From positions 19,754,001 to 19,818,000 of the forward strand of contig NC_081831.1 in NCBI RefSeq assembly GCF_030867095.1: DNA of 64,000 nucleotides. Direction: 5' to 3'. The notes beneath the pieces are model-generated. The model was not told the DNA's origin and made no database searches. It saw only the letters and a list, made by a program, of their open reading frames with translations. The position numbers were made by a program, and so were the translations under genes. The DNA is from Alligator mississippiensis. Its lineage: Eukaryota; Chordata; Crocodylia; Alligatoridae. The stretch's first letter is position 1. The number at the start of each line of letters is the position of its first letter. Positions 13,701 to 22,150 of this stretch are shown in pieces.

Positions 13701-16700
13701 CATGTGGGTGGAGAACCATTTATACAGATCCACTAGCATTGCCTTCTGCAGAGTAAGAGGACGGGATCTACTGCAATTCAGTTCTTGAGAGTGGCAGTGT
13801 AGAGGAGGACCCTAGGGAGGGTACAGTAATATGAAGGATGTTATTCTGCCATGATTAATTATTTTTTTATTGCATCAGCTTGGAATGATGGGAAAATCCG
13901 TGCCTTCACACCAGAGACTGGTAGATTGATGTATGTGATTGACAATGCGCATAGTTTGGGAGTCACAGCCATCGCTGCTACAAGTGACTGTAAAAGGATC
14001 ATCAGTGGAGGAGGTGAAGGGCAGGTAATGCAGTGAAACAGCTGTGCTTTCATAACTATAGCTGGTAACACCTTCAACCAGCCAGTCAGAATTTGAACAG
14101 GTGGGTTGGGCATGTTTAGCACCATCCCTCCCTGGGAACACAGGGACGGCTATATTGACATGTGCAGAGGGTTAGACTTTTAACGGCGTCCCAGTGTTTT
14201 CAAAGGGCTAATCTTCACCTTTATAGTTACATTGATTTTAGTGGGTCTTAAACATCTCAATACCATTGAAAATATGGCCCCTAGTCTTTCTGTGCCTCAG
14301 TTTCCCATCAGCACATTAGGAACAATAAAAGTGTGAAGAGGGTAAAGATGGCAAAGTCTGTGAGATGTTCGGGTACTGTGGTGATAGAGATCAGGTTAGG
14401 TAGATGGATTGTACCTGGAGGATTCAGTCAGCCCTGGCCCCATTGTGCTAGCTGCTGTATGCCTACATGCAGGAGGGCATGGTACCTGCCAGAAGATCTT
14501 CCAATCTAAGACCAGTACTAGAAAAAATTAAAGCTAGAAGGAAAGTCCAATAACAGCAGGGAGTATATACGTCACTCAAGCAAAAAGGCAATCTGAAATG
14601 TTAATACTTCCATCAAAATCAATAATCCAAATGCTAAGGCTGCAAATTTCAGAGAGATCTGGAAGTTCATTTTCCATTACTTAAGGGGAATTTGGCAGCT
14701 CTCCAAAACACAACTTCAGAGCACAAAAGGACAAAATCCTGCTCCTTTGAACTCAGTAGCTAAGCTGAGGTCTACTTCATTTTCAAAATGATTTGATTTC
14801 ACAATGCTCTTATGAAGCATCATAGGTACTGTATCAGTCTCTCCTGATTTGTCGAAGATAAGCTGAGGCACAGTTAAATAACTTGCTGAAAGTCAAGCCC
14901 ATGGTGCCCTGGGATTAAAGCTCAAGAATTGCTTTCCTGAATTCAGTTGACTACACTGCTGAGACCTGAATTCAGGATTTTGGGTCAGATCCACCAGTAA
15001 CTTTAAAGGAAGTGGAAAAAATGCAGCATTTCATTCAGCTTCAGCAAATCTTACAAGAGATGCACAGAACCCAGGGATCAAAAGTGTCTTTTGAGCTAGT
15101 TGTAGCTCAGTAAGAAGGCCTTACAATGTTGTTTGCTGGTGGCTTTCAGGTGAGGGTGTGGGAAATTGGCCAGAACACACGCAAGCTAGAAGGAGTTTTG
15201 AAGGAACACATCTCTGCTGTGTCTTGCATTAAGATTAAGAAGAACAACCTGGAGTGTATCACAGCCAGCCTTGATGGAACATGCATCATCTGGGATCTCG
15301 TGTAAGGAAATGACCCTTATTCAGCAGTTTAGCCCTTCTCAACTATGGCATGCCTAGAAAAGAAGAGGGTGTTCTTGTGAAGGTCTTGGTAGAAGACACC
15401 ACCCAGCTAGTATATCCTAAAGATACAAGCTCTCCCCTAGGCATGCTGTCCTGAAAGAAAGCTTTTTCCCACTATGATACCCATCCCTGCTTTATACATC
15501 AATTTCTTATGAAGCAGTCACAGTAGGGAATAGGACAGACAGGAGGAATAGCTTAGGGAGAGTAGGTATGTTGTTCAGTTAATTTGTGTCCCAAAATGAA
15601 ACAGACTTCAGAGAACTCCAATCTCAGACTAACGTATGTCAGTGTCTGAGCAAAGGAGATGTCTGCTGTGCACAGTAGATGAAGTTAGCTCAGGCAGAGT
15701 GAGCAGTTTGGATAAATCTCTGACTCAAGCTGCTTTGGGGGTATTTTCTAGACGTCTTATAAGGAATCAGATGATCCTGGCCAACACTTTGTTCCAGTGT
15801 GTTTGTTACCATCCTGAAGAATTCCAGATAATCACAAGTGGAACAGACAGAAATGTAAGTAAAACCACAGGAAGTCAGCTTGAAGCAACTCAGAGACCCA
15901 AGGGCATGGCAGCAAGTTTTGTCATTGACTGGGGGTTCGGCTTCCAAACAGAATCAAGCCAGACCAGGAGCATAAAGATAGGTAAATAGGCAGGGCAGAG
16001 CCTTGAGTACTGCCTAAGGGGAGAGGGGTGCTCCTCCCACCCTGCTCACTGCACCCAACCAAATGCCAAGCCTCGGGTGCCTCCCCTGGGGTGCCTCTGT
16101 CTGATCGACTCCCTTCCTGGAGCACACCCGCAAGCCTGGGGTAACTGCTGCCACCACCCAGGGTCTGGTCTTTTTTCAGGTTCTGTGCCCCCCAGGGTAC
16201 ACAGGCCTCGTAGATCTTGAGGGTGCTTAACCCACCGTGAGATCTTGGGGTGCTTCCTTTAGCTTGAAGCACAGAAAGTAGCCTCGTTTAGTCAGCCAAG
16301 CAAAGGGAGCAAAAAGGCTTGCCCAATCCCTCTCAAACATTTACTGCCTGGCTTGCTATGATAGACAGCTTTATTGATTGGAGGGGGAGGTCTTAAGGAA
16401 GGAATACAAGTTAAAAGGAACCTTGAAGAAAAACTGCCTTGAGTTAAACAGTATAAGAGACTCTTTGACCTCTTTAGCATGCGTCTAGAACATTTAGGTC
16501 TAAGTTACTGGCTACCACTTAAGTTACTCACAGCAACATTCAGAGGATTTTGGAGTTACACAGCTTCAGCCTGATTCAGTGACCAGAAGATGCATCTATG
16601 TCCCTGTACCCCAAGATGGAGGGACCCTGTTTATAACCTTTCTGACCTCACCACCTGGACCCAGTCAGGGACAAGTGTTATTTGATGCCAGCCAATCAAT

Positions 16701-19700
16701 TTGAAAAGCATCAGCATTACCTGTCAGAGGTACATTAGGTTAAGCCTAGCCCCCATGTCATGAGGTCAGAACTCAGAACAATAGAGAGCCTAGATCCACC
16801 CTCTCTTACCTGAGCCAGGTCATGTACTCAGTAACCTGGGGCAACCAGGTTGACAGACATGTGAGAGGACAAAGGAAAAGGAAAAGGGAAAAAAAAAAAC
16901 CTAAGAGGGGCCAGAGCCACTGGCCCTAGAGGGTTTTTGTCACAAGAGGTGCTATGTATGTGTGTGCATGTGTGCGTGAGTGCATGCATGTATGTGTGAG
17001 AGTGGGCATTCTGGGAAGTATAGCTCCTGCTGCTGAGGAAATATGTCATCTCTTCTTTTTTGCTAAAAAATAGCATCTTTTTGGCTGCTCAACATACATG
17101 TTGGTGGCAAAAAAATGAGGTGACATCTCCCCTCAGCAGCAGCAGCAAACTCCAGGTGCTGCTCCTGTGCCACTGCCGCTGCTCTGTCCGCCCAGCTGCT
17201 AGAGCCTCCAGAGTCAGAGCCAGAGGAACTGCAAGGATGCTGCAGGGGAAGGGTGAAGTCCGGGTGGAGGGGAGGGAGGATTGGCTAGCGTGCAATACTA
17301 GCTGGTTACACCTCTGAGCCAGGCTGTGATCACGGCAGGCCTTGCCAACCAACATAGCCTTCCCTTAGGAAAATAGGACCCATTAGGTAAAACAGACACC
17401 GGATCCCACACTTTACTTATGATTTATGTAACATGGACAGTGCTAAACACATCTTCCAGAAGCAATGGAAATCATCACGCTAATTCTGTATAACTGAACT
17501 TCCTTGCTGGTCTGGTTTCTAGATTGGATGGTGGGAGGTATTTGATGGTTCTGTGATCAGAGAACTGGAAGGCTCTGTGAAAGGCTCCATTAATGGGATG
17601 GACATTACATCTGATGGGACTCACTTTGTTACAGGTATGTGGATGAGAAGAATCTTAATAAAAAACTAGCAAATTGCCCGTCATAAATGATGGGGCTGGG
17701 TGGCAGGCAGCAATGGAGTGCCGCCACACAGCATCCCATGATGCTGCTGCTCCACTTCCAGTCTCATGCGCCCCCCTCGCCCCCCACATCTGGCCCTGTG
17801 GGCCCCCCCTGCCGATCCCAGTGTGCCCCTGTATGCTCTCCCCACCCCTTGCTGCTTCACCCCATACTGCCACTGTCTCCCAGGAAAAGCGGGGGGAGGG
17901 GAGCTTGCATATAGTGGTGGCCATTGCCACGCAGTGCTCCATGCGGCTGCTTGTCCATGTCCAGCTGCACGCAACATCCCCCTCTCCCTGCCTCCCTGCC
18001 CCCTCTCCCCGTCACCTCCCCCTCTGCCAGTTGTTGTTGGAGCTGGCTGGTGGCAGTGGTGGCAGCGGAGGAGGGGAGCATGACAGCTGGGGTGTGCTGC
18101 CACAGGAACCCCCACCCCATCCCTCTCCCATCTCTCCCTGCTGGGAGGGAGGGCAGGGACAGAGTGCTGCTACCCACCATCCTGCATCGCCTGCCAGAAG
18201 TGGGACAGGGGGGAAGATTGCCCCACCATCCGGGCCCACTGCCAGCACCCTGTGCCACCGCCTCATCCAAGGGGTGGCCTGGCCCTCTCCCCTGCCACCC
18301 CCAGCTCTGCTCTTTGGAGGCGGCAGCGGCGTGAGGTGCTGGAAGTGCAGCACTAGCCTCGCCCCCACTTCCACCCCGCTCCATCCCCTCTGTCATGGCA
18401 ATGCTGTGCTGTGCCAGTCCATCCCCGTTGGCCTCTCTGCCAGAAATGGAGTGCTGCCATGACGGCAGGGATGAAGCTGGCCAGCATCACCACCGCCTCT
18501 TTCAAGGAGCAGGGGAGTGGGGGGCAAGGCCACCCCTTGGATGCAGAAGGAAGGCCAGAGTGCGGGGGCAAGGCCAGTGCTGTGCCACCAGCACCCCATA
18601 CCACCACCGCCTCCAAAGAGCAGGGCTTGGGGGCAGGGGCGCAAGGCCACCCCTTGGATGCGACGGCAAGGCCAGAGTGGGGGTTGAAGCCAGCACCGCA
18701 CTGCCAGCACCCCATGCTGCCACTGCCTCCAGGGAACAGGGCCCAGGGGGAGTGGGGGCAAACCAGCAGGGCTCCGGCCCCTCAGTCCCTACTGTCGTGG
18801 TGCCACTTTGCTGTGTGTGTCTGTCTCTGCAGAGCGCTCAGGTTGTTTCAGTGAACATTGTGATTGGCTGCCAAGACAACCAATCAGAGTGCTCATAAAG
18901 CTACGGACAGACAGACAGACTAAGGTTTTTATTATATTAGAACTAGCAAAATACCCATCATGAATGACGCGGGGAGGAGAGAAGCAGTCGTGGAGACCTG
19001 CATCCGACCCTGCGCCCACCCCACACCACTGTGGGTCCAGCCCTGCCCTCCCCTCCCCTCCCACCACCGCACCAGGTCCTGCCCCACTCTCCACCCCCTG
19101 CTGCCACTCCAGGTCCTGTCCCACTCCCCACCCTGCTACTGTTCCAGGTCCTGCCCAGCTCCCCCCCGCCATTCCTGCTGCCCTTCTGGGTTGTGTCCTG
19201 CTACCCCTGCTACTCTGGGTCCAGCCCTGCTCCATCTCCCCTCCCCGCTGCTCTGCGTGAGGAGGGTCATGGTGCGTGGCTGCATGGGGGTGGGGCACAC
19301 AGCCACAGAGCCTGGTGCAGGGATCAGCCCCAGGGTGGGGAGTGGGGCTCACAGCAGGGCTGGTGTGATGTGGCGCATGCGATGCAGGCGTGCAGACAGT
19401 GTGGTGTGGGGAGTGGCCATGGCACAGGAAGCACCTGCCGACTGCAGCCATGTGGCATGGGGAGTGGACCTGGGGTGGGGCAAGAGCTGGCATGCGTCTG
19501 ATGGACGCAGCGAAGGGGAGTGGCAGGGGGAGCACCTACTGGCTGCATGGCACGGGGTGCAGTGCAGGATGCATGCAGGGCACGTGGCACCCACCCCATA
19601 GCCATGTGCTGCAGCCAGCTGACACTTTTGCTCCCACTTCCCCCTGCAGCCACCACCCCCCACCCCACCAGCATTCCCCATGGCCACATGCTGCAGCTGG

Positions 19701-20183
19701 TGGGCACTGCCCATGAGCCCCTATGCCAGCTCCCCACACACCTGTGCACCACGCCTCCTGCCCTGCACGCCCTGCAACCGCAGCCAGCGGGCACGCCCCA
19801 CACTGAGGGGCGTGGCTTGTGGCCATGCAGTGGGGGGCATGGCTTGCAGCTGTGGGGTGCCTCATGGGACAGAAAGTGCATTGCCACTGCAGGGCTCAGG
19901 GCAGTGTATCCCACCCTTTTCCCTTCATAAAGCCAGGACAGAATTATCCCAAAAAAGAAAGGAAGGAAGCACTGTAACCACCTGTTCTTCCTTTGTGCAT
20001 AATGCAGGCGGTGATGACCATCTGGTGAAAGTGTGGGATTACAATACAGGTGAGGTGACTCATGTTGGTGTGGGTCACAGTGGCAGCATCAGACGACTCA
20101 AGATCTGCCCTGGGAACAAGTACATCGTGAGTGTGAGTGCAGATGGTGCTATCCTGCGATGGAAATACCCACACTCGCACTAA
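1664..20183 (+). CDS. CFAP52: CFAP52 (WDR16), cilia and flagella associated protein 52; 3' ten exons of the gene
   Basis: Ten exons: 1664-1763, 2222-2338, 9216-9316, 10954-11124, 13273-13421, 13879-14024, 15150-15301, 15752-15854, 17523-17634 and 20008-20183. They splice into 1327 nt, giving 441 residues plus a stop, with all phases agreeing and every intron GT-AG. The product is a series of WD40 blades; recognisable strand motifs include [40 protein letters not shown] and GAILRWKY. Sequence and length match the C-terminal part of vertebrate CFAP52 (about 620 residues), so about 180 N-terminal residues lie off the left edge. In the known family, CFAP52 is a microtubule inner protein near the inner junction of axonemal doublets and supports ciliary and sperm motility. 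No inactivating change is visible. The neighbour FBXW10 runs convergently, with about 17 kb of repeats between. Identity is from family recognition, not a search. Confidence 0.95.
2222..2338 (+). CDS. CFAP52: CFAP52 exon
   Basis: 39 codons in phase 0 at both ends. The acceptor is ttcccccag and the donor gtgagt. It encodes the [20 protein letters not shown] strand and ends in DKFSL. The next exon lies 6.9 kb away, the longest intron of this gene in the window. Confidence 0.94.
3308..3416 (+). mobile_element. CR1 LINE, 3' end fragment
   Basis: It carries the typical CR1 3' end: 'aactagatgacc' followed by 'gttccttccttctctgtt' and 'tatgatt'-like ends ('ggatttcatgattag'). It is a short, 5'-truncated copy in the CFAP52 intron. 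Confidence 0.65.
5043..5163 (+). ncRNA. 5S rRNA-derived pseudogene or SINE head
   Basis: The segment follows the whole length of vertebrate 5S rRNA with substitutions. It opens with a 'gcttacagctatgc' version of the 5' end. An internal control region reads 'ctgattttggaggctaac', then 'ctggtactgggatgg'. It closes with 'cttgggaatcctgggtgct'. It is too diverged to be a working 5S gene and has no T-run terminator at the end. Sequence to about 5260 may be the body of a 5S-derived SINE. Confidence 0.75.
5655..6350 (-). mobile_element. CpG-rich LTR-like promoter element (probable solo LTR), antisense to CFAP52
   Basis: The block is sharply richer in CpG than its flanks. Read on the minus strand it has promoter parts in order: two E2F-like TTTCCCGCC/CCCGCCA motifs, CCAAT-type boxes, a CACGTG E-box, and a TATA box (TGTATAAAAAGC, about 6118-6128). 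A GC-rich leader follows with a strong donor-like GTAAGT near 5797. This layout fits U3-R-U5 of an endogenous retrovirus LTR. GGTTGA occurs at both edges (5649-5654 and 6345-6350) and may be a target duplication, but the ends do not read TG...CA cleanly. No retroviral gene flanks it. A non-LTR CpG island promoter is the alternative. Confidence 0.55.
6574..6828. mobile_element. Short DNA transposon (MITE) with imperfect terminal inverted repeats
   Basis: The left end 'cagtgggcacacccaca' and the right end, read in reverse complement, 'cactgggtgtgtctaca' match apart from transitions. Inside, motifs such as 'cagtag' and 'gcaaaaaccatgc' / 'caaaaagcatgc' recur in both orientations. It is about 255 bp with no coding capacity. 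Confidence 0.6.
7080..8200. repeat. C-rich, CpG-poor unclassified sequence
   Basis: About 1.1 kb of C- and T-rich sequence, unlike the AT-rich intron around it, with a G run at 7143-7152. Open frames exist on both strands but show no protein family, so they are composition effects. It is probably an interspersed repeat of unknown type. Confidence 0.35.
8253..8830 (+). mobile_element. CR1-type LINE 3' fragment
   Basis: Reads like the old amniote CR1/L3 3' region. A degraded frame gives [20 protein letters not shown] and [20 protein letters not shown], then 'ggaattcattgcctcaagaag'. It closes with 'ctgacccagtaaatgtcagttctta', the usual CR1 terminal pattern. It is 5'-truncated. Confidence 0.75.
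9216..9316 (+). CDS. CFAP52: CFAP52 exon
   Basis: The acceptor is ttttctcctag and the donor gtgagt. The 101 nt start in phase 0 and end with two bases of a Lys codon that the next exon completes. It encodes [20 protein letters not shown], a WD blade whose glycine-rich turn is typical of this family. Confidence 0.94.
9525..9680 (-). mobile_element. CR1 LINE 3' end, antisense
   Basis: The 'atagaatcatagaaatt' start and 'ggggacctcgaaagatcat' then 'gagtccaactcctctgctc' are the reverse complement of a CR1 3' end. About 150 bp survive. Confidence 0.85.
9966..10560 (-). mobile_element. CR1 LINE 3' fragment, antisense
   Basis: It starts with 'gattcatagatgttagggt' and continues through the CR1 3' UTR into the end of the reverse transcriptase frame. 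The reverse complement includes the 'ctctgagtcttctcttctcc' and 'atgtgcatggccctcctttgg' stretches seen in CR1. About 600 bp, 5'-truncated. Confidence 0.85.
10954..11124 (+). CDS. CFAP52: CFAP52 exon
   Basis: The acceptor is tattttaacag and the donor gtaagg. It encodes [20 protein letters not shown] followed by a segment with [14 protein letters not shown], ending NDIIFP. One base completes the previous codon and two bases carry over. Confidence 0.95.
11427..11640 (+). mobile_element. hAT-like DNA element fragment
   Basis: It begins 'caggggtagacaagttttt', the common hAT/Charlie-type terminal pattern of amniotes. A matching right end was not identified, so limits are approximate. Confidence 0.35.
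11771..12865 (+). mobile_element. Penelope-like retroelement fragment with GIY-YIG endonuclease domain
   Basis: Both edges carry the same roughly 80-bp sequence in inverted orientation: 'ggttctttaggtaaat', 'atcttttattagaccaact' and 'agttggaaaaat' on the left, and their reverse complements near 12785-12850. Between them, + strand around 12385-12600 translates to [20 protein letters not shown] and then, after a stop, [20 protein letters not shown]. This is the zinc-linked GIY-YIG endonuclease of Penelope-like elements, with IY, YVG and the conserved VGAHFS-x-DNHS stretch visible. The reverse transcriptase is missing apart from unrecognisable remnants. The copy is dead. Confidence 0.8.
13273..13421 (+). 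CDS. CFAP52: CFAP52 exon
   Basis: The acceptor is ccttacatag and the donor gtaacg. It encodes [20 protein letters not shown], then the conserved [20 protein letters not shown] and KSIIS. The 149 nt consist of one completing base, 49 codons and one carried base. Confidence 0.95.
13879..14024 (+). CDS. CFAP52: CFAP52 exon
   Basis: The acceptor is attgcatcag and the donor gtaatg. It encodes [20 protein letters not shown] and ends in the blade turn IISGGGEGQ. Reading straight through the donor reaches a stop almost at once, which supports the boundary. Confidence 0.95.
14025..15149. repeat. CFAP52 intron with MIR-type SINE remnants
   Basis: 'tctttctgtgcctcagtttccc' near 14285 is a sense MIR core. 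'aagctgaggcacagttaaataacttgctg' near 14860-14890 is an antisense MIR core. The rest shows nothing recognisable. Confidence 0.5.
15150..15301 (+). CDS. CFAP52: CFAP52 exon
   Basis: The acceptor is gtggctttcag and the donor gtaagg. It encodes [20 protein letters not shown] and ends with the blade [15 protein letters not shown]. The 152 nt start in phase 0 and leave two bases of the next Val codon. Confidence 0.95.
15752..15854 (+). CDS. CFAP52: CFAP52 exon
   Basis: The acceptor is gtattttctag and the donor gtaagt. It encodes [20 protein letters not shown] and then [14 protein letters not shown], one of the best conserved parts of the protein. One completing base plus 34 codons, ending in phase 0. 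Confidence 0.95.
15855..17522. other. CFAP52 intron, simple sequence only
   Basis: A purine-rich run lies at 16868-16902 and a TG/CATG-rich microsatellite at 16955-17005. The remaining sequence holds no exon or repeat family that I recognise. Confidence 0.4.
17523..17634 (+). CDS. CFAP52: CFAP52 exon
   Basis: The acceptor is tggtttctag and the donor gtatgt. It encodes [20 protein letters not shown] and [18 protein letters not shown]. It ends with one base of a Gly codon. A pair of GC-rich repeats starts about 20 bp past the donor. Confidence 0.95.
17656..18943 (+). repeat. GC-rich interspersed repeat, first of a head-to-tail pair
   Basis: It opens 'aaaactagcaaattgccc' followed by 'gtcataaatgatgggg'. 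It ends with a conserved tail: 'gtgattggctgccaagac', 'aaccaatcagagtgctcat', 'gacagacagacagact' and an AT tail 'tttttattatattag'. The AT tail and the polarity suggest a retroposon, but I cannot name the family. The middle contains a minisatellite. Long frames on both strands are composition effects. Confidence 0.6.
18254..18735. repeat. Minisatellite with one unit in inverted orientation
   Basis: Two direct units of about 115-120 bp (about 18488-18605 and 18606-18720, then a partial unit) share 'ccaccgcctc', 'ggccaccccttggatgc' and 'aaggccagagtg'. A third unit at 18254-18345 carries 'catccaaggggtggcc' and 'tgctctttggaggcgg', the reverse complement of the same motifs. The block can therefore form a long hairpin. 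Confidence 0.65.
18944..19930 (+). repeat. GC-rich interspersed repeat, second of the pair
   Basis: It starts immediately after the AT tail of the first copy with the same head, 'aactagcaaaatacccatc' then 'atgaatgac'. The body is different: C-rich, then G-rich with many 'gcatggc' and 'gctgcag' motifs. The conserved tail of the first copy was not found, so this copy is probably truncated or rearranged on the right. Confidence 0.5.
20008..20183 (+). CDS. CFAP52: CFAP52 terminal coding exon
   Basis: The acceptor is cataatgcag. It encodes [20 protein letters not shown], then [20 protein letters not shown] and the final blade [11 protein letters not shown] with a short tail, followed by stop taa at 20181-20183. 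The C-terminus falls where it does in mammalian CFAP52, so the gene is complete at this end. Confidence 0.96.
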
Positions 20184-20765
20184 CAGTTGGCACAGAAACT
20201 ATAATACCAGTTTTTAGAAAGGTTGACACTATTTAGAAATGTGCAAAAAATCCTACTACTAGGGAAGGGTTATTTTGATCCTGTCTAGTATGAGTTAGCC
20301 AGGCTCTTTTCCTTTTTAGTACCTGGTAAAACTGATAGTTTCAGAATACAAAGCACTCCTGTTGATTCAATTGCAGTTGGAGGCGCTCTCCTCTTCTGAA
20401 AATCAGGCTCAGGAAGTTATATTACTGGTGGTGCCCTGCTACTATATTCTGGACAATTCCAAGTCTCTCTCTCCCCCTCCTTCTTCACAATGAATAACTT
20501 GTTGTATAAATACAATGTTCTATGTTCATTTTTGTTTGTCTGGTTCTAATTATGCAAAAAGGTCTTTCTGCTTCAAGCCAGAAATGTAATTGTGAAACCC
20601 TTTAGATTTAAGTTTTTAATGAAGAGGTTCAAAAGTACATAAAGGGACCTGTTTCTCAGAGGGTTGGAGCTTATAGTTTTTGAAAATGAGGCTTTTCTAC
20701 ATTGTCTCCAGTTGAGCATCCATAATTACCAGTCATTTGAATAAATTTTGCCCACATTTTTCTAG
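20184..20765 (+). terminator. CFAP52: CFAP52 3' UTR with candidate poly(A) signal
   Basis: About 0.56 kb of non-repetitive, AT-rich sequence follows the stop codon. AATAAA lies at 20740-20745 (context tttgaataaatt), followed by a T-rich stretch. It is the first canonical signal I see after the stop. The true cleavage site needs RNA evidence. Confidence 0.55.
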
Positions 20766-20827
20766 GATAAACCAATTTTATTCGCATAGGTTTTCCTATT
20801 CAAAATACATCCCTGAAATACTTTATT

Positions 20828-22150
20828 CTCTCGCATGCCACCTGCCCCTAAATAAGACATGTCTTGCAGAAGGAAAAATGTAGAAAAAGAGATTTTTCCA
20901 GGGTCATGGATGACTGTGTGACATAGAGTAAGCCCTCTTGGAAATACTGAATGTCCAGGAAGTGTGGTATCCCGGGAAACAGTCTGGGTGAGGCAGCCGT
21001 AGGGTTATCGTATTTCCAAGTCCAAAAAATAGGGCACCTGTCACAGGGTGTGGGGGGAGAGGTGGGAGGGGGAATATGACATGCCAATGCCCTGCCCCTA
21101 CCCATTCTGTTGCCCCTCACTGACAAGCCACCCCCTGCCCCAGCCCTGCTGCTGCCCCCCACTCCAGACCCACTGACCCCAGTCCTGCCAGTGCTCCTTG
21201 CTCCCAAACAGCAGTACCCTGCTCCCCACCCCTTGTTGGTGCCCCTCACTTCCAGCCCACAGCCTCCTGGCGCTGCCAGTGCCCTGCACACCCAATCCAG
21301 TCACCCATCCCATCCCCTGTGCACCTCACTCCAGATCCACATCTCCCTGCACCCCTCCCAGCCCTGCCGGTGCCCCTCACTCCTGACCTGCAGACCCCTG
21401 CCCCCCCAGCCCTGCTGGTGCCCCTCAATCCCAACCCACAGACCCCTGCCCCCCACCAGCATGCATGCACACACAGACACTCTCTCTCTCTCTGTTTACC
21501 TGGCTTGACAGAGCCTGCACAGGGATCACATGACCCCCAACAGCCAATCACCTTGCCCGCTGCTCCGAGCCCCAAGCAGCCGGCCCCAGAGAGCAGAAAA
21601 CCCGGACATTTAGTCTTATTTTAAAAACCCGCCCGGACGCAACACAGGGGGCCAAAAAAGAGAATATGTCCAGGAAAGCCCGGATGTATGGTAGCCCTAG
21701 GCAGCAGGAACCGCCTGATATGACTGTGCAGCAATAAGACCCCAGACCCTTGCAAGGGCAGTACCATGCCTGTTACTTCTTTATTGTAAATGGTTCTTTA
21801 TATAAGTTCCCTTAAGTAATGAAGTGCTGTTTCCACACCACAAACCTCACCAATGTACTACAGACTGCATGCAGCTGCTCACTTGCCCTGAGCCAGCTCA
21901 GTTGCTCTTTCAGGCACAAGCTACAATACTCAGCCAATAGCTGGGGTTCTGAGAGGGTTAACGAGGGATCCCACGGTGGGATTTCCACCCCTTCTGTGTA
22001 CTGGAACCAGAGACAAGAGGCAGCTGTTTTGGCAGCCAAAAGCAAGCAGATGCTGTGCTTTAATATTCTTCTATTTCTGTTCTAGTGAAGAAGAATCATT
22101 GTCCCTGCTTAAGAGACAAACCCCAATTTGGGAGGACTGATTTGAGGGAG
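20828..22150 (+). repeat. Unclassified interspersed repeat, copy 1, split by a hAT MITE
   Basis: The outer parts (20828-20998 and 21699-22150) share, in the same order, many stretches with 42821-46922. Examples are 'agatttttccag', 'gtgtccaggaag' versus 'atgtccaggaag', 'ccagacccttgcaa', 'caggcacaagctac' and 'cagccaatagct'. The ends carry an 'acaccccaattt'-type motif. The two copies define a dispersed family of roughly 0.6-0.9 kb without coding capacity. Confidence 0.65.
20999..21698. mobile_element. hAT-type MITE with 8-bp target duplication
   Basis: The left end 'tagggttatcgtatttcc' and the right end, read in reverse complement, 'agggctaccatacatcc' are inverted copies, each leading into an A-rich 'aaaaaatag' / 'ccaaaaaagag' stretch. 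Flanks are AGGCAGCC (20991-20998) and AGGCAGCA (21699-21706), a 7/8 match of the length hAT transposases create. The interior is C-rich tandem-like 'cccctgccccagccctgctg' text with no transposase. Confidence 0.75.

Noticed and set aside
16955..17005. Regulatory TG tract or Z-DNA site
   Set aside because: A simple microsatellite with interruptions; nothing supports a role.
17674..19930. Many overlapping open frames of 100-262 codons on both strands
   Set aside because: All six frames are open because the repeat is GC-rich and poor in stop codons. The translations are Pro/Ala/Gly-rich and match no family.
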